Positions 42,860 through 53,396 of a DNA stretch of 64,000 nt are shown piece by piece; within the stretch, counting starts at the first letter, position 1, and each line of letters starts with the position of its first letter. Under the pieces are notes generated by a model, which saw only the letters and a list, made by a program, of their open reading frames with translations, made no database searches and was not told the DNA's origin. Source of the stretch: Helichrysum umbraculigerum (Eukaryota > Streptophyta > Magnoliopsida > Asterales > Asteraceae); assembly GCA_949592205.1 (NCBI GenBank), contig CATIUR010000004.1, positions 11,359,501-11,423,500 on the forward strand, given 5' to 3'. Both the position numbers and the translations under genes were made by a program.

Positions 42860-43756
42860 TGTCACACCCCCTAATTCGGGTTGCGGAAGCGAATCGGTTA
42901 GGGGCGTGACTAATCAAATATCAAAACACCAAAGTACAAGCAAACGAATCTAAATGAGACGTTTTAGAAAATACATTACAATACAGTACATTACATAAGT
43001 TTTCAAAAGTTTACATAGCTTGGTGTTCGACTAGTAGTATCTAGAGATTTTAAAACATAACAGTTAGTATAAAAGTAATGCAATAAAATCTCCAAGTATG
43101 TATACATGCGACTCAAGCTATCAAGCAGTCCTGCTGGGCATCCCTACTGATGCTGTGTACCTGAGAATGCATCACTAAAAGCGTCAACCAAAAGGTTGGT
43201 GAATCTCACAGGTTTGTAGTAAATAATAATAGAAATTTCTACATAAATTAGTAAGTAAATTATTGTACGAGTATAATCAGTCAGTAGTAATGATTTCACA
43301 ATGAATATATATCAGTAAGAAAGAAATTCACAAATGTAATAGGGTCGGTGTTTCTTGCCATGAGCCATCATAGTTGAAGCTTAACAAGTCTGTAAGGTAC
43401 AATCAAGTACCAGGTAATTTGCCCCCGTGAGTGCTAATCCAAAAACACTCATATGAAACGAGTAAGAAACGCCCGTTTATACGAGTACGGTTCGTGGTAG
43501 TGCGTGCTACCCCAGGCGGGGATTGTCAGTCCCATATGGATCCATATACTAAAACTCGCGCTTATCCCATAACTAACAACTATGATTCAGAGGACTTCAT
43601 TGGATTAAAAGGTAACTCATGCAATTCAGTATATCAGTAGGTCTATAAATAGTAAGTCAGTATGTTCGAAAACAGTAAAGCCTGTCAATAAGTCAGTAAG
43701 TGAATAAGTTTGTAAAGTAATCAATCGGTAAAGTATAAATCTATAAAGTAAGCTAG
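42860..43756 (-). repeat. X LTR, right copy, part 1
   Basis: It matches 33622 onward of the left LTR. It stops at GCTAG, where Copia-2 has inserted, and continues at 56495. The uninterrupted site is seen in the left LTR near 34512 (AAGCTAGGG). Confidence 0.88.
43752..43756. repeat. Target site duplication GCTAG, left copy
   Basis: GCTAG precedes the Copia-2 5' LTR. The same five bases follow the 3' LTR at 56490-56494. Confidence 0.95.
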
Positions 43757-44205
43757 TGTTGATACATGTTTGTGTGTCTGTTAGTTGGTCTATCGAGTTG
43801 TAAGTATCGTTAGTTAGTTTTAATTGAAAAGTCATTTTCTGTATATGCGACACTTAAGTTTGGTATTAGGCGACACTTATCTTAGTGACGCATAGCGACA
43901 CTTAGCTAAGTGACGCATGAGGGCGGCGACATGTGACACTTCCCAAGTGACGCATGTCTGCCGATTTTGTTTTGTATAAATTGAAACCTACGGGTTTTTG
44001 GCTAGGGTTGACGAAACCCTAGCACCATTTGTCGACTAAGCATACTTGTAAACAGTTCCAATACATTCAAGAAGCTAATAAACTAGTTTTACTTTGATTG
44101 ATTCATTGTTTCGGTTTAAGTTTATTACGCGTTTGTGTAATTGTTTGTTTCCGCCAATCAATTACTTTCGATCATCACTTAGATCCGACATAAGGGGCAC
44201 TTTCA
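43757..44205 (+). repeat. Copia-2 5' LTR
   Basis: It is 449 bp, from TGTTGATACATG to CACTTTCA. Palindromes at 43847-43954 precede a TATAAATT box at 43975-43982; GAAACCCTAG follows. Five substitutions separate it from the 3' LTR. Confidence 0.94.
43847..43982 (+). promoter_or_regulatory. Copia-2 LTR promoter: palindromes and TATA box
   Basis: Three GCGACACTT / AAGTGACGC type palindromes (43870-43892, 43893-43917 and 43931-43953) sit about 20 to 105 bp upstream of TATAAATT. The Copia-1 LTR and both internal promoters have the same layout. Confidence 0.65.
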
Positions 44206-44207
44206 AC

Positions 44208-44220
44208 TGGTATCAGAGCC
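44208..44220 (+). promoter_or_regulatory. Copia-2 primer-binding site
   Basis: TGGTATCAGAGCC lies two bases after the LTR, a perfect match to initiator Met tRNA. Confidence 0.93.
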
Positions 44221-44940
44221 TCGGAGTTGATTTGATCGAAGTGTGTACGTGTATTGGAGAGTTTTCAGTTTAATTTTGTGAAGATCGTTGATATTCTAGC
44301 AAGATTAGGATCGATTTGGTGTTATTATTGTGTTTTGAGTAAAGGTTTACAGGTTTCGTACGATTGGGACTCAAGAATTTTCGTTAGGTTTACGAAAATT
44401 CGATTTTTGGGATTTTTGGGCGTTCATAGCCGTTTCTGCGTCACTCGGAGCGTCACTTCGACACTTTGTGCGGCACTTCGAGCGACACTTCTGTAAGCAG
44501 CAATTAGGGTTTTAACGTCACTTAAGGATTATACGTCACTTACCTTAGTGACGCCTACTGTTCATTCCGACACTTAATTGCGTCATTTGATACGGCACTT
44601 GTTTGTCATCCGTCACTTACTGTTAGTGATGCATTACCACTCTAAGTCACTTACAGTTAGTGACGCATTACCACTCTAAGTCACTTACAGCGTCACTTAC
44701 CTTAGTGACGCCTGTCATTGCTAAGCGACACTCAAGTCTGTCACTTGAGTCAGTCACTTCTTTGGTTATACGACACTAATCTCTAGTGTCGTTTTGTTTG
44801 TTTATCCGTCACTCGATAGCGTCACTTATCAAGTGCCGCTACTCTTTGCGACACTAAGGTGCGTCACTTACTAAGTGACGCCTTCATCACTAATCAGCTT
44901 CCTAGTTTTTGTTTTAAGTTGATTTTACAGGTAAATTACA
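44221..44940 (+). repeat. Copia-2 untranslated leader with palindrome array
   Basis: About 720 bp separate the primer site from the gag ATG. From 44438 to 44882 it is packed with GCGTCACTT / AAGTGACGC half-sites and full palindromes (for example 44549-44572, 44688-44712 and 44861-44882), including a tandem duplication of about 34 bp near 44608-44675. It ends with a splice-acceptor-like TTGATTTTACAG (44919-44930) ten bases before the gag ATG. No ORF. Confidence 0.75.
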
Positions 44941-47706
44941 ATGTCTGATAAGGAAGATATTAGAGGAATTAGAGAGATGCTCAGACAGAGCAATGATATT
45001 GGCTCTAGCAATAAACCTCCGTTCTTTGGACCAGATTTGGATTATGTTTACTGGAGAGATAGATATGAATAGTATATAGATTTCCACTGTCCTGAACTTT
45101 GGGGACCGTTAAAAGAACGCTATGTTGCTCCAGTGGCTGAAGGGAATTATCGTGGTGTTCCTCCAGCTAAAACATACAATGCTATGTCACCTCAAGAGAA
45201 GAAAGAGTATGAAACTGAAAGAAAGGCTCATTCTTCCATTTGTATGTGTTTGCCTAAGGAGGTTATGAGACTCTTTAAATCTCATGACACAACTTATGAT
45301 TTGTGGAAGGCAATTGAAACAAGATGCGGAGGAAATGAAAAATACAAGGAGGCCAAGCTAGAGTTAATCAAAAAGCAGTATGATCTATTTGACATGATTC
45401 CTAATGAGCTGACTTCGAGTCTATTCACCCGATACTCACATCTGGTTAGTGAGTTAAATGAAGGAGGATACAATCTCCCTGCACTTGAGGTAAACAAGAA
45501 GTTGCTGGATGTGTTGCCAAGTGCTTGGGATGTGAAGGTCCAATTTTTAAAGGAAAATCCAGAACTACAGAGGATGACTTTGGATCAATTGATAGGTATT
45601 CTACAAGCTCATGCAATGGAATTGAAGAAGAAAGAATGCAAGTCAGGTGGATCTGTACAGAATTCCACAACTGGTGGTGGTGGACTAGTCAATTCTGGCA
45701 AGAGTTATGGTGGAATCGCATTTATAACGGATACCAATTCATCTTCTGCTTCTTCTGGAGGTCAACATTCAGCTTATCTTTCTGGTACATCTCAAGGAAA
45801 TCAACAACAGGCTCCAGTCTCACCAGCAATACAAGAGCAAGCTGCTATTTATACAGCTTTTCTGAGCTCTTACAAAGATTTGGTTACTCAACCAAACACA
45901 ACTTTGGAGCTGATCAAGGAGGATTATGCACAACTAGATGAAGATGATCTAGAACAAATGGACTTGAATTGGAACATTGCCATGATAACAAGAAGAGTTC
46001 AAAAATTCTTGCAACGGACTGGACGCAAGAGTTTGGAAGGCAATGGGAAGTCAGGATTTGGTTTTGATAAAAGCAAGGTCCGTTGTTATAACTGCCAGAA
46101 TTTGGGTCATTTCGCTAGAGAATGTGAGAAACCCAAGATGCCACCGTCGGGTCTTACTAAACCTGATCCTCCAAAAGCGAAAGAAGAGGTCAAGACATTA
46201 GCTGTGGACAATGCTTTGGTGGTTTTTGAGCCAACTACTCATGACTGGAATGCGGAGGCAGCAAAGTTTCAACAGTGTCTAATGGCTCATATTACACCTG
46301 AGGTACTAAATGAATCACCTGAACCTTTAAATTGTATCTCATGCATTAATCTAACTGAATCTCTAGAGGCTTTTCAAAAGGACAACCAAGAGTTGCGAGA
46401 TAAAGTTGCAAAACTTAATGAGTCAAATAAGTTTTTGAAAGAAAATGAAAAACTCTATGAAAAACATATTGAGGCTCATAAGTTAGATACTCAAACTTAT
46501 AAAGCAAAAGTTTTTAGTCAACATGATGCAATTAAAAGTTATCTTACTGAAATTGAACTGTTAAACAAAGAGCTTTCTGACTTAAAAAGTGAGTATGGTA
46601 ATTATCAAGATAAAGTTTTAGGTTCAACTTCTGCGACAATGATCTTTAATGAAATTGTTAGCAATCATAAGCAAGATAGGAAAAGTAAGGGAGGAAAAGG
46701 AATAGGTTTTGTTGAAATAGCACCTCCTACTACATATACTCCTTTACCTGTTAAGGAAGGCCTTGATGAGATTCCAGTTGATTATGCTAAGTTATTGGGT
46801 ATCAAGGGTAAAATGGCTAAAACTAACAAACAGGAGAAGGAGAAAACCACGAGGCCAGAGTATCCCACTCCTAAGTTTGTTAAGCCAATGAATGAATCTT
46901 CTGTTAGTGTTGAGAAAATTGTTGAGCAAAATAATGAATCTCCAGTTTGTTTTGAGGAGATCGTTGAGATTGAGGATATTACGGATCAGGAGTATCCTGA
47001 AGTTAAGAAAGTTGCAGTTAAATCTGAAAAAGCAGTTTTAAAAGTTGAATCAGAAATTAAGGTTCAACCAAATAAAGGAAAAGCCAAGGTTTTAAACTCG
47101 AAACAACAAACTTTACAGTCACCTGTAAAGATTTTGCAACGAAAAACAGTAAATGAAAAAGTTTCGTATGATAAACCTTCAACTTCAACCTCTCAACCAA
47201 AGCAAACATTTTCTAAGACATGTACTCAATGTTCATGTTCTAGAAATGTTTCTCCACCTCCTGTGGTAATTCCTCAGCCTCAACCGTTAGTTGAGACTCG
47301 TTCTTGCTTCTACTGCAAGAGACAAGGACATTTGATCCGTGACTGTCCCAAGCTGTCAAATCAGCGCTATGGGAGAGAGATGCCTAGGACATCTGTTTAT
47401 AGAAATTCCTTTTCAAAATCTCCACCTAGGCGTTACTCAAACTCTCCCAAGCCTGTTCTGAAGCCAAGTAATGTTGAGCAAAAACCTTTGCCAATTCAAA
47501 AGCCCAACATTACTTCTAATATCAATTCCGAACCTTCCAAAGTTTGGAAACGAAAAGAGTCTGATGTTGACTCTTCAGTCGTCAACAATAACACATCAGA
47601 TAAAAATTCTAATTTGTTTAAAGATAAAATACTATCTGACGTGCTTATTGTTGATGACCATGGAAGACCTAAGTCTGTAAAGGCTTGGGTCTCCGTTTCT
47701 CACTAA
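44941..47706 (+). pseudogene. gag: Copia-2 gag, one nonsense codon
   Basis: The frame opens at ATG 44941, has TAG at 45070-45072, and is then open to 47706 (921 residues in all). The capsid-like part (about 60-230) has LWKAIETRCGG and LKENPELQRM. Zinc knuckles are CYNCQNLGHFAREC at residue 382 and CFYCKRQGHLIRDC at 789. Between them lies a coiled coil at about 465-560 and a Lys/Val-rich segment. Two widely separated knuckles and 921 residues make this much longer than the usual Copia gag, in line with Sireviruses. Confidence 0.88.
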
Positions 47707-50700
47707 TCTCTTTCTTTGATGTGTTGCAGCAGTCGGAACGTGTGAAAGATAGTTTATGGTATATGGATAGTGGCTGCTCGCGACACATGACTGGCGATGT
47801 GTCTCTTCTGACGGATATTAAACCATACTCGGGAGGATACGTTGCTTTCGCGGGAGATTCAGGAGGAATTATTTCGGGAAAGGGAACACTAACAAATGGA
47901 AAAGTTAGCTTTGAGAATGTGAATTATGTGGCAGAACTGACTCACAACTTGCTGAGCGTATCACAAGTTTGTGACAAGGACTACACCACGTCATTCACAA
48001 AGACTGAATGTGTGATATTGAAGCCTGGGTATGTCATTCCTGAGGAATGGGTATTGATGCGTGCACCTAGAAAGAATGACACCTATGTGATGAATATGAG
48101 AACTGTGGAGACTACCAGTGACTATACTTGTCTCCTTTCAAAGGCTTCTGAAAATGAATCACTCCTTTGGCACAGACGAATGGGACATATTCATTTCCGA
48201 AAAATGAATTTTCTGATTAATAATGATTTAGTGAGGGGAGTTCCAAAACAGTCATTTGCTTTAAAAGATGACTGCATTTCTTGTCACAAAGGAAAACTCC
48301 ACAAAAATTCCCACAAGTCTAAGGTTGTGACTTCTATTTCTGCTCCGTTGGAACTACTGCATATGGATCTTTTCGGTCCAGTTTCAACAAAGAGTATTGG
48401 TGGTCGGTCTTACTGCTTGGTAGTTACTGATGACTACTCACGGTTTTCGTGGGTTTATTTCTTGACCACAAAGGGGGAGACTCCTGATATTCTGGTGTAT
48501 TTGTTGGATAAGTTGGCAAATTTATGCAACTTAAAGGTGAAAAGGATTCGAAGTGATAATGGAACTGAATTCAAGAACTCAACTCTCGAATTGTTTTGTG
48601 CTACAAGAGGTATTGAGCATCAATTTAGTACTCCGAGGACTCCACAACAGAATGGAGTTGCCGAAAGAAAGAACAGGACAATCATCGAGACAGCTCGGAC
48701 TATGTTAGCTGACTCTAAGTTACCAATCATCTTCTGGGCTGAGGCAGTTAATACTGCCTGTTATGTTCTCAACAAAGTGCTCACGGTGAAGAAAAAGAAC
48801 AAGACGTGTTACGAACTTTTTAATAACCGTAAGCCAAACCTTCAGTTTTTAGAACCATTTGGGTGTCCATGCATGATCATGAATCATAAAGATAAGATCT
48901 CTAAATTTGGTGATAAAGCTGTTGAAGGGATTTTTCTTGGATATTCAGTCAACTCTCCTAACAAAAGAGTCTTCAACAAATCAACGAATCAGATTGAGGA
49001 ACAGTTTGAGGTGAAATGTTTAAGGTATACGGAACCTCCTCAAGGAACAGGTCCGGATTGGTTTTTCAATTATGGAAATCTCTTTAACTCTTTCAATATT
49101 CCAGATGAAGATGACACGGAAGAGTTAGTTTCCATACTTCATGGGCTTGATCTGTCTCAAGATACACCAGTTAAACCATCCGACCCATCTCCTAATGCAA
49201 CACCCGAACCACCACCAACTAATACTACACCACTACCAACACCCACACCACCACCAACAACACCTAATCCAACATCTACTTCTCAAGTTACACCTTCGAA
49301 AGATGCTCCTTCTACCTCTAAAACAGTGTATAACTACACCAATGATCTTCCTTATGATCCAAACATGCCATCATTAGAGGAAGGAGGAGAGGATGAGGTA
49401 GATGATGAGGGAGAGGAAGCAGACAATATGAATCATTCTCATTTATTTTCTCAAGGAGATGAAGATGATGATGCTTCTCCGAATATTTCTGCAACTGAGG
49501 GAGATCTGAACAACCTGGAACAGAATCTTGTGCCATATCAAATTCCAGTTACTCGGATACATAAGTATCACCCCATTGATAATATCATTGGTGACCCTCA
49601 TGCTCCCATTCAAACAAGACATCAAGCGAAGCAGACTGATACTGAACAACTTTCGGGTTTGGTAGCTAATATTAATTCATGTTATCTTTCGTAGAATGAA
49701 CCTAAGAAAGTTGAACAGGCCTTAAAAGATCCATCCTGGATCGAGGCCATGCAAGAGGAACTACAGCAATTTGAAAAGTTGCAAGTTTGGGAAGTAGTTC
49801 CATTACCAAAGGGTGCCCACTTGACTGGCGCTCGTTGGGTTTTTCGTAATAAGATGGATGATAGGGGCGTTGTAATTCGTAATAAAGCACGTCTAGTAGT
49901 TCAAGGCTTCAGCCAAATTGAGGGCTTGGACTATGATGATGTATTTGCCCCTGTTGCTCGATTGGAATCCATACGCATTTTTCTGGCATACGCGTCCTTC
50001 AAGGGATTTCGCGTCAATCAACTTGATGTGAAAAGTGCGTTTCGGTATGGAAAGGTTGACAACGATGTGTATGTTAAGCAGCCTCCTGGTTTTGAAGACC
50101 CTGTGCATCCTGAATACGTCTGTAAATTGAACAAGGCGTTGTATGGTCTTCACCAAGCACCGAGACTTTGGTATGAGAGGCTAACTACACATCTGATTAA
50201 GCATGGTTTTGTGAAAGGGAACATCGATAGCACGCTATTTATTCTTCGTGAACAGTCAGAGGATAGGGAAGATATGCTACTTGTGCAGGTTTACGTGGAC
50301 GATATTATCTTCGGTTCTACTAATGAGGCAATGTGCAAGAACTTTGAGAAATTCATGAAGTCTGAGTTTGAGATGAGCGCGATGGGGGAGCTCACATTCT
50401 TTTTAGGTGTACAAGTTGAGCAGCTTGCAAAAGGTATTTATATACATCAGTCAAAATATGTCAATGACATGTTGACTAGGTATGACCTGCTCACTTGTAA
50501 AACCTATGGGACTCCCATCGAGCTTAATCACAATCTTAAACTTGCCGAGGAAGATGAAGATTGCAAGGAGAGGGACTATCGTTCAATGATAGGCTCTCTT
50601 ATGTATTTGACTGCCTCTAGACCGGACATTGTATTTGCCGTGTCGATTTGCTCGCGCTATCAGGCTAAACCAAAGGTGTCACATATGAAGGCAGTGAAGC

Positions 50701-51245
50701 GAATTTTTGGTTACCTCAGAGCTCGACCTACTCTTGGTCTTTGGTATTCAAATGAGAAGACTTTCGCTCTCACAGCCTATTCAGATTCGGATCATGGAGG
50801 TTGCAGTATTGATAAGAAGTCTACAACTGGTGGATGTCAATTTCTGGGATCGCGTTTGGTTTCGTGGCAATGCAAAAAGCAGACTACAGTCTCTCTTTCT
50901 ACAGCAGAGGCTGAGTATGTTGCTGCCGCTAGCTGCTGTGCCCAAGTTCTCTGGATTCAGCACCAATTACGTGATTACGGGTTACTTCTTACTATGACTC
51001 CTATTCACATAGATAACACTGCTGCTATATCTATCACACGCAATCCCGTACAGCACTCTAAGACTAAACATATTGAACTTAGGTTCCACTTCATACGGGA
51101 TTGCTATGAAAAACACTTGATAGACCTGGTTCACATAGACACCCTTAAACAAAATGCCGATCTATTCACCAAAGCCTTTTCACGTGCTCGATTTGATGAA
51201 CTGGTCAACATGATCGGTTTAAGATTCTTTGGGTCTAAAAAGTAA
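47685..51245 (+). pseudogene. pol: Copia-2 pol: protease, integrase, RT, RNase H, one nonsense codon
   Basis: Pol overlaps the end of gag by about 22 bp in the -1 frame. The protease motif is DSGCSRHMTG (47766 on). The integrase finger is HRRMGH...CISC, and the triad Asp codons are at 48366 and 48555 with Glu at 48663. RT has YVDD at 50292-50303 and RNase H has SDSDHGGC and STAEAEY. TAG at 49692-49694 interrupts the Pro/Thr-rich linker before RT; the matching codon in Copia-1 is CAG (Gln). AFRYG replaces AFLYG of Copia-1 in RT. How pol is translated is open: frameshifting, or a 53-bp intron. Confidence 0.92.
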
Positions 51246-52393
51246 TGTGTGACTTGGATAGTTAACTTTATTTGCTTTTATGAAAAAAAAAATATAAAAT
51301 TTAGCAACAGCCACTCTTTATACTCTTTAGTATTAAAGAAAACGTGAGGTTGCAACATTTTTAAAATAGACGTTGAGTTGTGTCTGTAAACAACTTGGGA
51401 TATGATAGTACATTGGATGACATGCACAAAATGGAATTTTAAGGTTTATCTTGGATGTGTCAGTAGGTTTATCTGACACACTTAAAACAGTTTTTATCTA
51501 AATTATCTTCATCATACGATGTATTGGTAGACATGATACACACCGGTCTCTGAGAAATTAAGAAGTAATTTAAAATACATGTCTATGATCCTATGGTAAA
51601 CAACTTGTGATGTACGACTATAAGTCTTAATTCCTTAGCATAGCTTAACATACTTCTATTTTTGGATTGTTTATTTGAGATCTTTTGGGGGAGTATGCTG
51701 ATTGTTTCCTCTGTTGTACGTAAGTGCAGACCTGGTCTCAATTCAGCTTACTCTCAAAACTAAGCAAACGTGAGTCAATGCACTTGCAAAGTCTTAAATT
51801 TAAGGTACTAAACAAGGTCGCCACAAATTTGGTTTGACTGCGTTTGGTTTTGCTTATACCTGAATCAAGTTATGTTGCTCTGTTGTACGCAAGTACAGAC
51901 CTGTCACCGCTGGCTTGATTCTTAAAATTGATTCTCTTATATTCTTTCTGAATTTGGAAAACTATGTTCATGTCTAAGTTATAGGGGTATATCTATGGTG
52001 GGGACCATGGTGAAATATTCATACTAACAATAAAAGGTTAACTCACAGACACAGATGTAACATGTTTAAGTGGACAAACAATACCAATAATTGTCTTGAA
52101 ATAATTTCTATAAAAGGTGTTTTAAATGTGCCAAGTAAATTTAAAGTGGACAAATATACTGATGATCGAAATAACACTTACTATTCCTAATAATGGCATG
52201 TTATTCCGATATGATCCCTAACCAGACTAAATCAACTCCGTCACCAAAAAGAATGTATTTAGTTTGGTTTTGTATTTGTAAGTTTGTGTTTATTTTATTT
52301 TTAATTTTATTTTTTAACCAAGTCACATTTACTGTCAAATTGAGCACTACGCAAAAGATCGCCAAAATTTTTAAAATTTTTCAAAAACTGTCG
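51246..52393. other. Conserved non-coding spacer after Copia-2 pol
   Basis: It aligns with 3421-4656 of Copia-1. The duplicated hairpin motif CTCTGTTGTACG(T/C)AAGT is at 51710-51730 and 51879-51899, each followed by CAGACCTG. A TTTTGGGGGAG tract at 51683-51693 resembles a polypurine tract. No ORF. Confidence 0.6.
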
Positions 52394-52397
52394 ATAT

Positions 52398-52489
52398 GCG
52401 TCACTTCATAAGTGACGCTAATAGTGACGCTCTAAGTGACGCTTTAAGAGTCGTTCTAAGTGACGCAGATTAGGGTTTTGGTATAAATA
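52398..52489 (+). promoter_or_regulatory. Internal promoter of Copia-2 aORF
   Basis: TATAAATA at 52482-52489 is preceded by a GCGTCACTT...AAGTGACGC palindrome (52398-52418) and three further AAGTGACGC-like half-sites up to 52467. The word TTAGGGTTTTG lies just before the TATA box, as in Copia-1. Confidence 0.62.
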
Positions 52490-52680
52490 GTTCTGTATCC
52501 GGCACTTATTTTCACCACAAACACTATTCAATACGCGTCACTTCCACTGCTCTTGCGTCACTTCCCTTTCGTTGCGTCACTTCGACTGTTTGGACTTTTC
52601 GACCGATCCGTGGATTTTGAAGCGTTTTGTGTGCAATCGGCCTCCGTTACCTTGTTCCTCTCATTCATACGCATCATTAG

Positions 52681-53396
52681 GTACTATTTTTATCATCTAT
52701 CTTTGCGTATTCATGATTTAATCGCCGATTGAAGTTTCGGGTTTTAGGGTTTATGCAATCACGATGATTGGGGTTCGGTTTGTTATTGTTTTGTGATAAT
52801 AAATGGTGTGTTTTACTCGTTTTTACTTGCCGCACCGTTTGGTTAACTCGTTTTCAAAAAACCCCAATTTAGGTTCGTTGTGATTTCTGGGCTTGAACAG
52901 TGACACGATGATCTTCATCGTTGCGTCACTTCAAGCGTCACTTCCTTGAGTGACGCTAAATGGTAATTTCACAGGATAAGCGTTACTTCCTTAAGTGACG
53001 TCATTAAACGTCACTTTGCTGAGTGACGCCTTTATGCGTCACTTCCGCACATTACTTACCAAGTGACGCCTAACACCGTCACTTCCTTTAGTAACGCTAT
53101 CAGTGCCGCTATGACTATCCGTCACTTTCTGAATGACGCATACCCGACACTTGTTAACTGACGCAATTAATGACATGTGTTGTGGCAACGTCACTTACAC
53201 CAGTGACGCATTGAATGCGTCACTTACCTCAAGTGACGCATCGCTTGATTTTCTGATTTTAGTGCGACACTCTCTGAGTGTCAGTACTTCTCTATGCGTC
53301 ACTCTGTAAGTGACGCTAAAATCAGAGGTTTTTAGTTATTTGCGTGAGCTTATTCTGTAACGAAATTTCTGGTTATCTTTGTATTTTAGCTTACAG
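52681..53396 (+). other. Predicted leader intron of Copia-2 aORF
   Basis: A GTACTA donor follows ATTAG at 52681, and TTTTAGCTTACAG ends at 53396 directly before the ATG. The intron contains the palindrome array 52920-53317. Confidence 0.48.
52920..53317. repeat. Palindrome array before Copia-2 aORF
   Basis: At least eight units of GCGTCACTT(N4-8)AAGTGACGC type, plus half-sites. The dominant core is GTCAC/GTGAC, whereas Copia-1 is mostly GACAC/GTGTC. The outer GCG...CGC and the CACTT...AAGTG pairing are kept. Confidence 0.82.

Noticed and set aside
43431..43640. 69-residue plus-strand ORF in the right X LTR
   Set aside because: It is inside the LTR, shows no domain and is matched by equally weak sequence in the left LTR.
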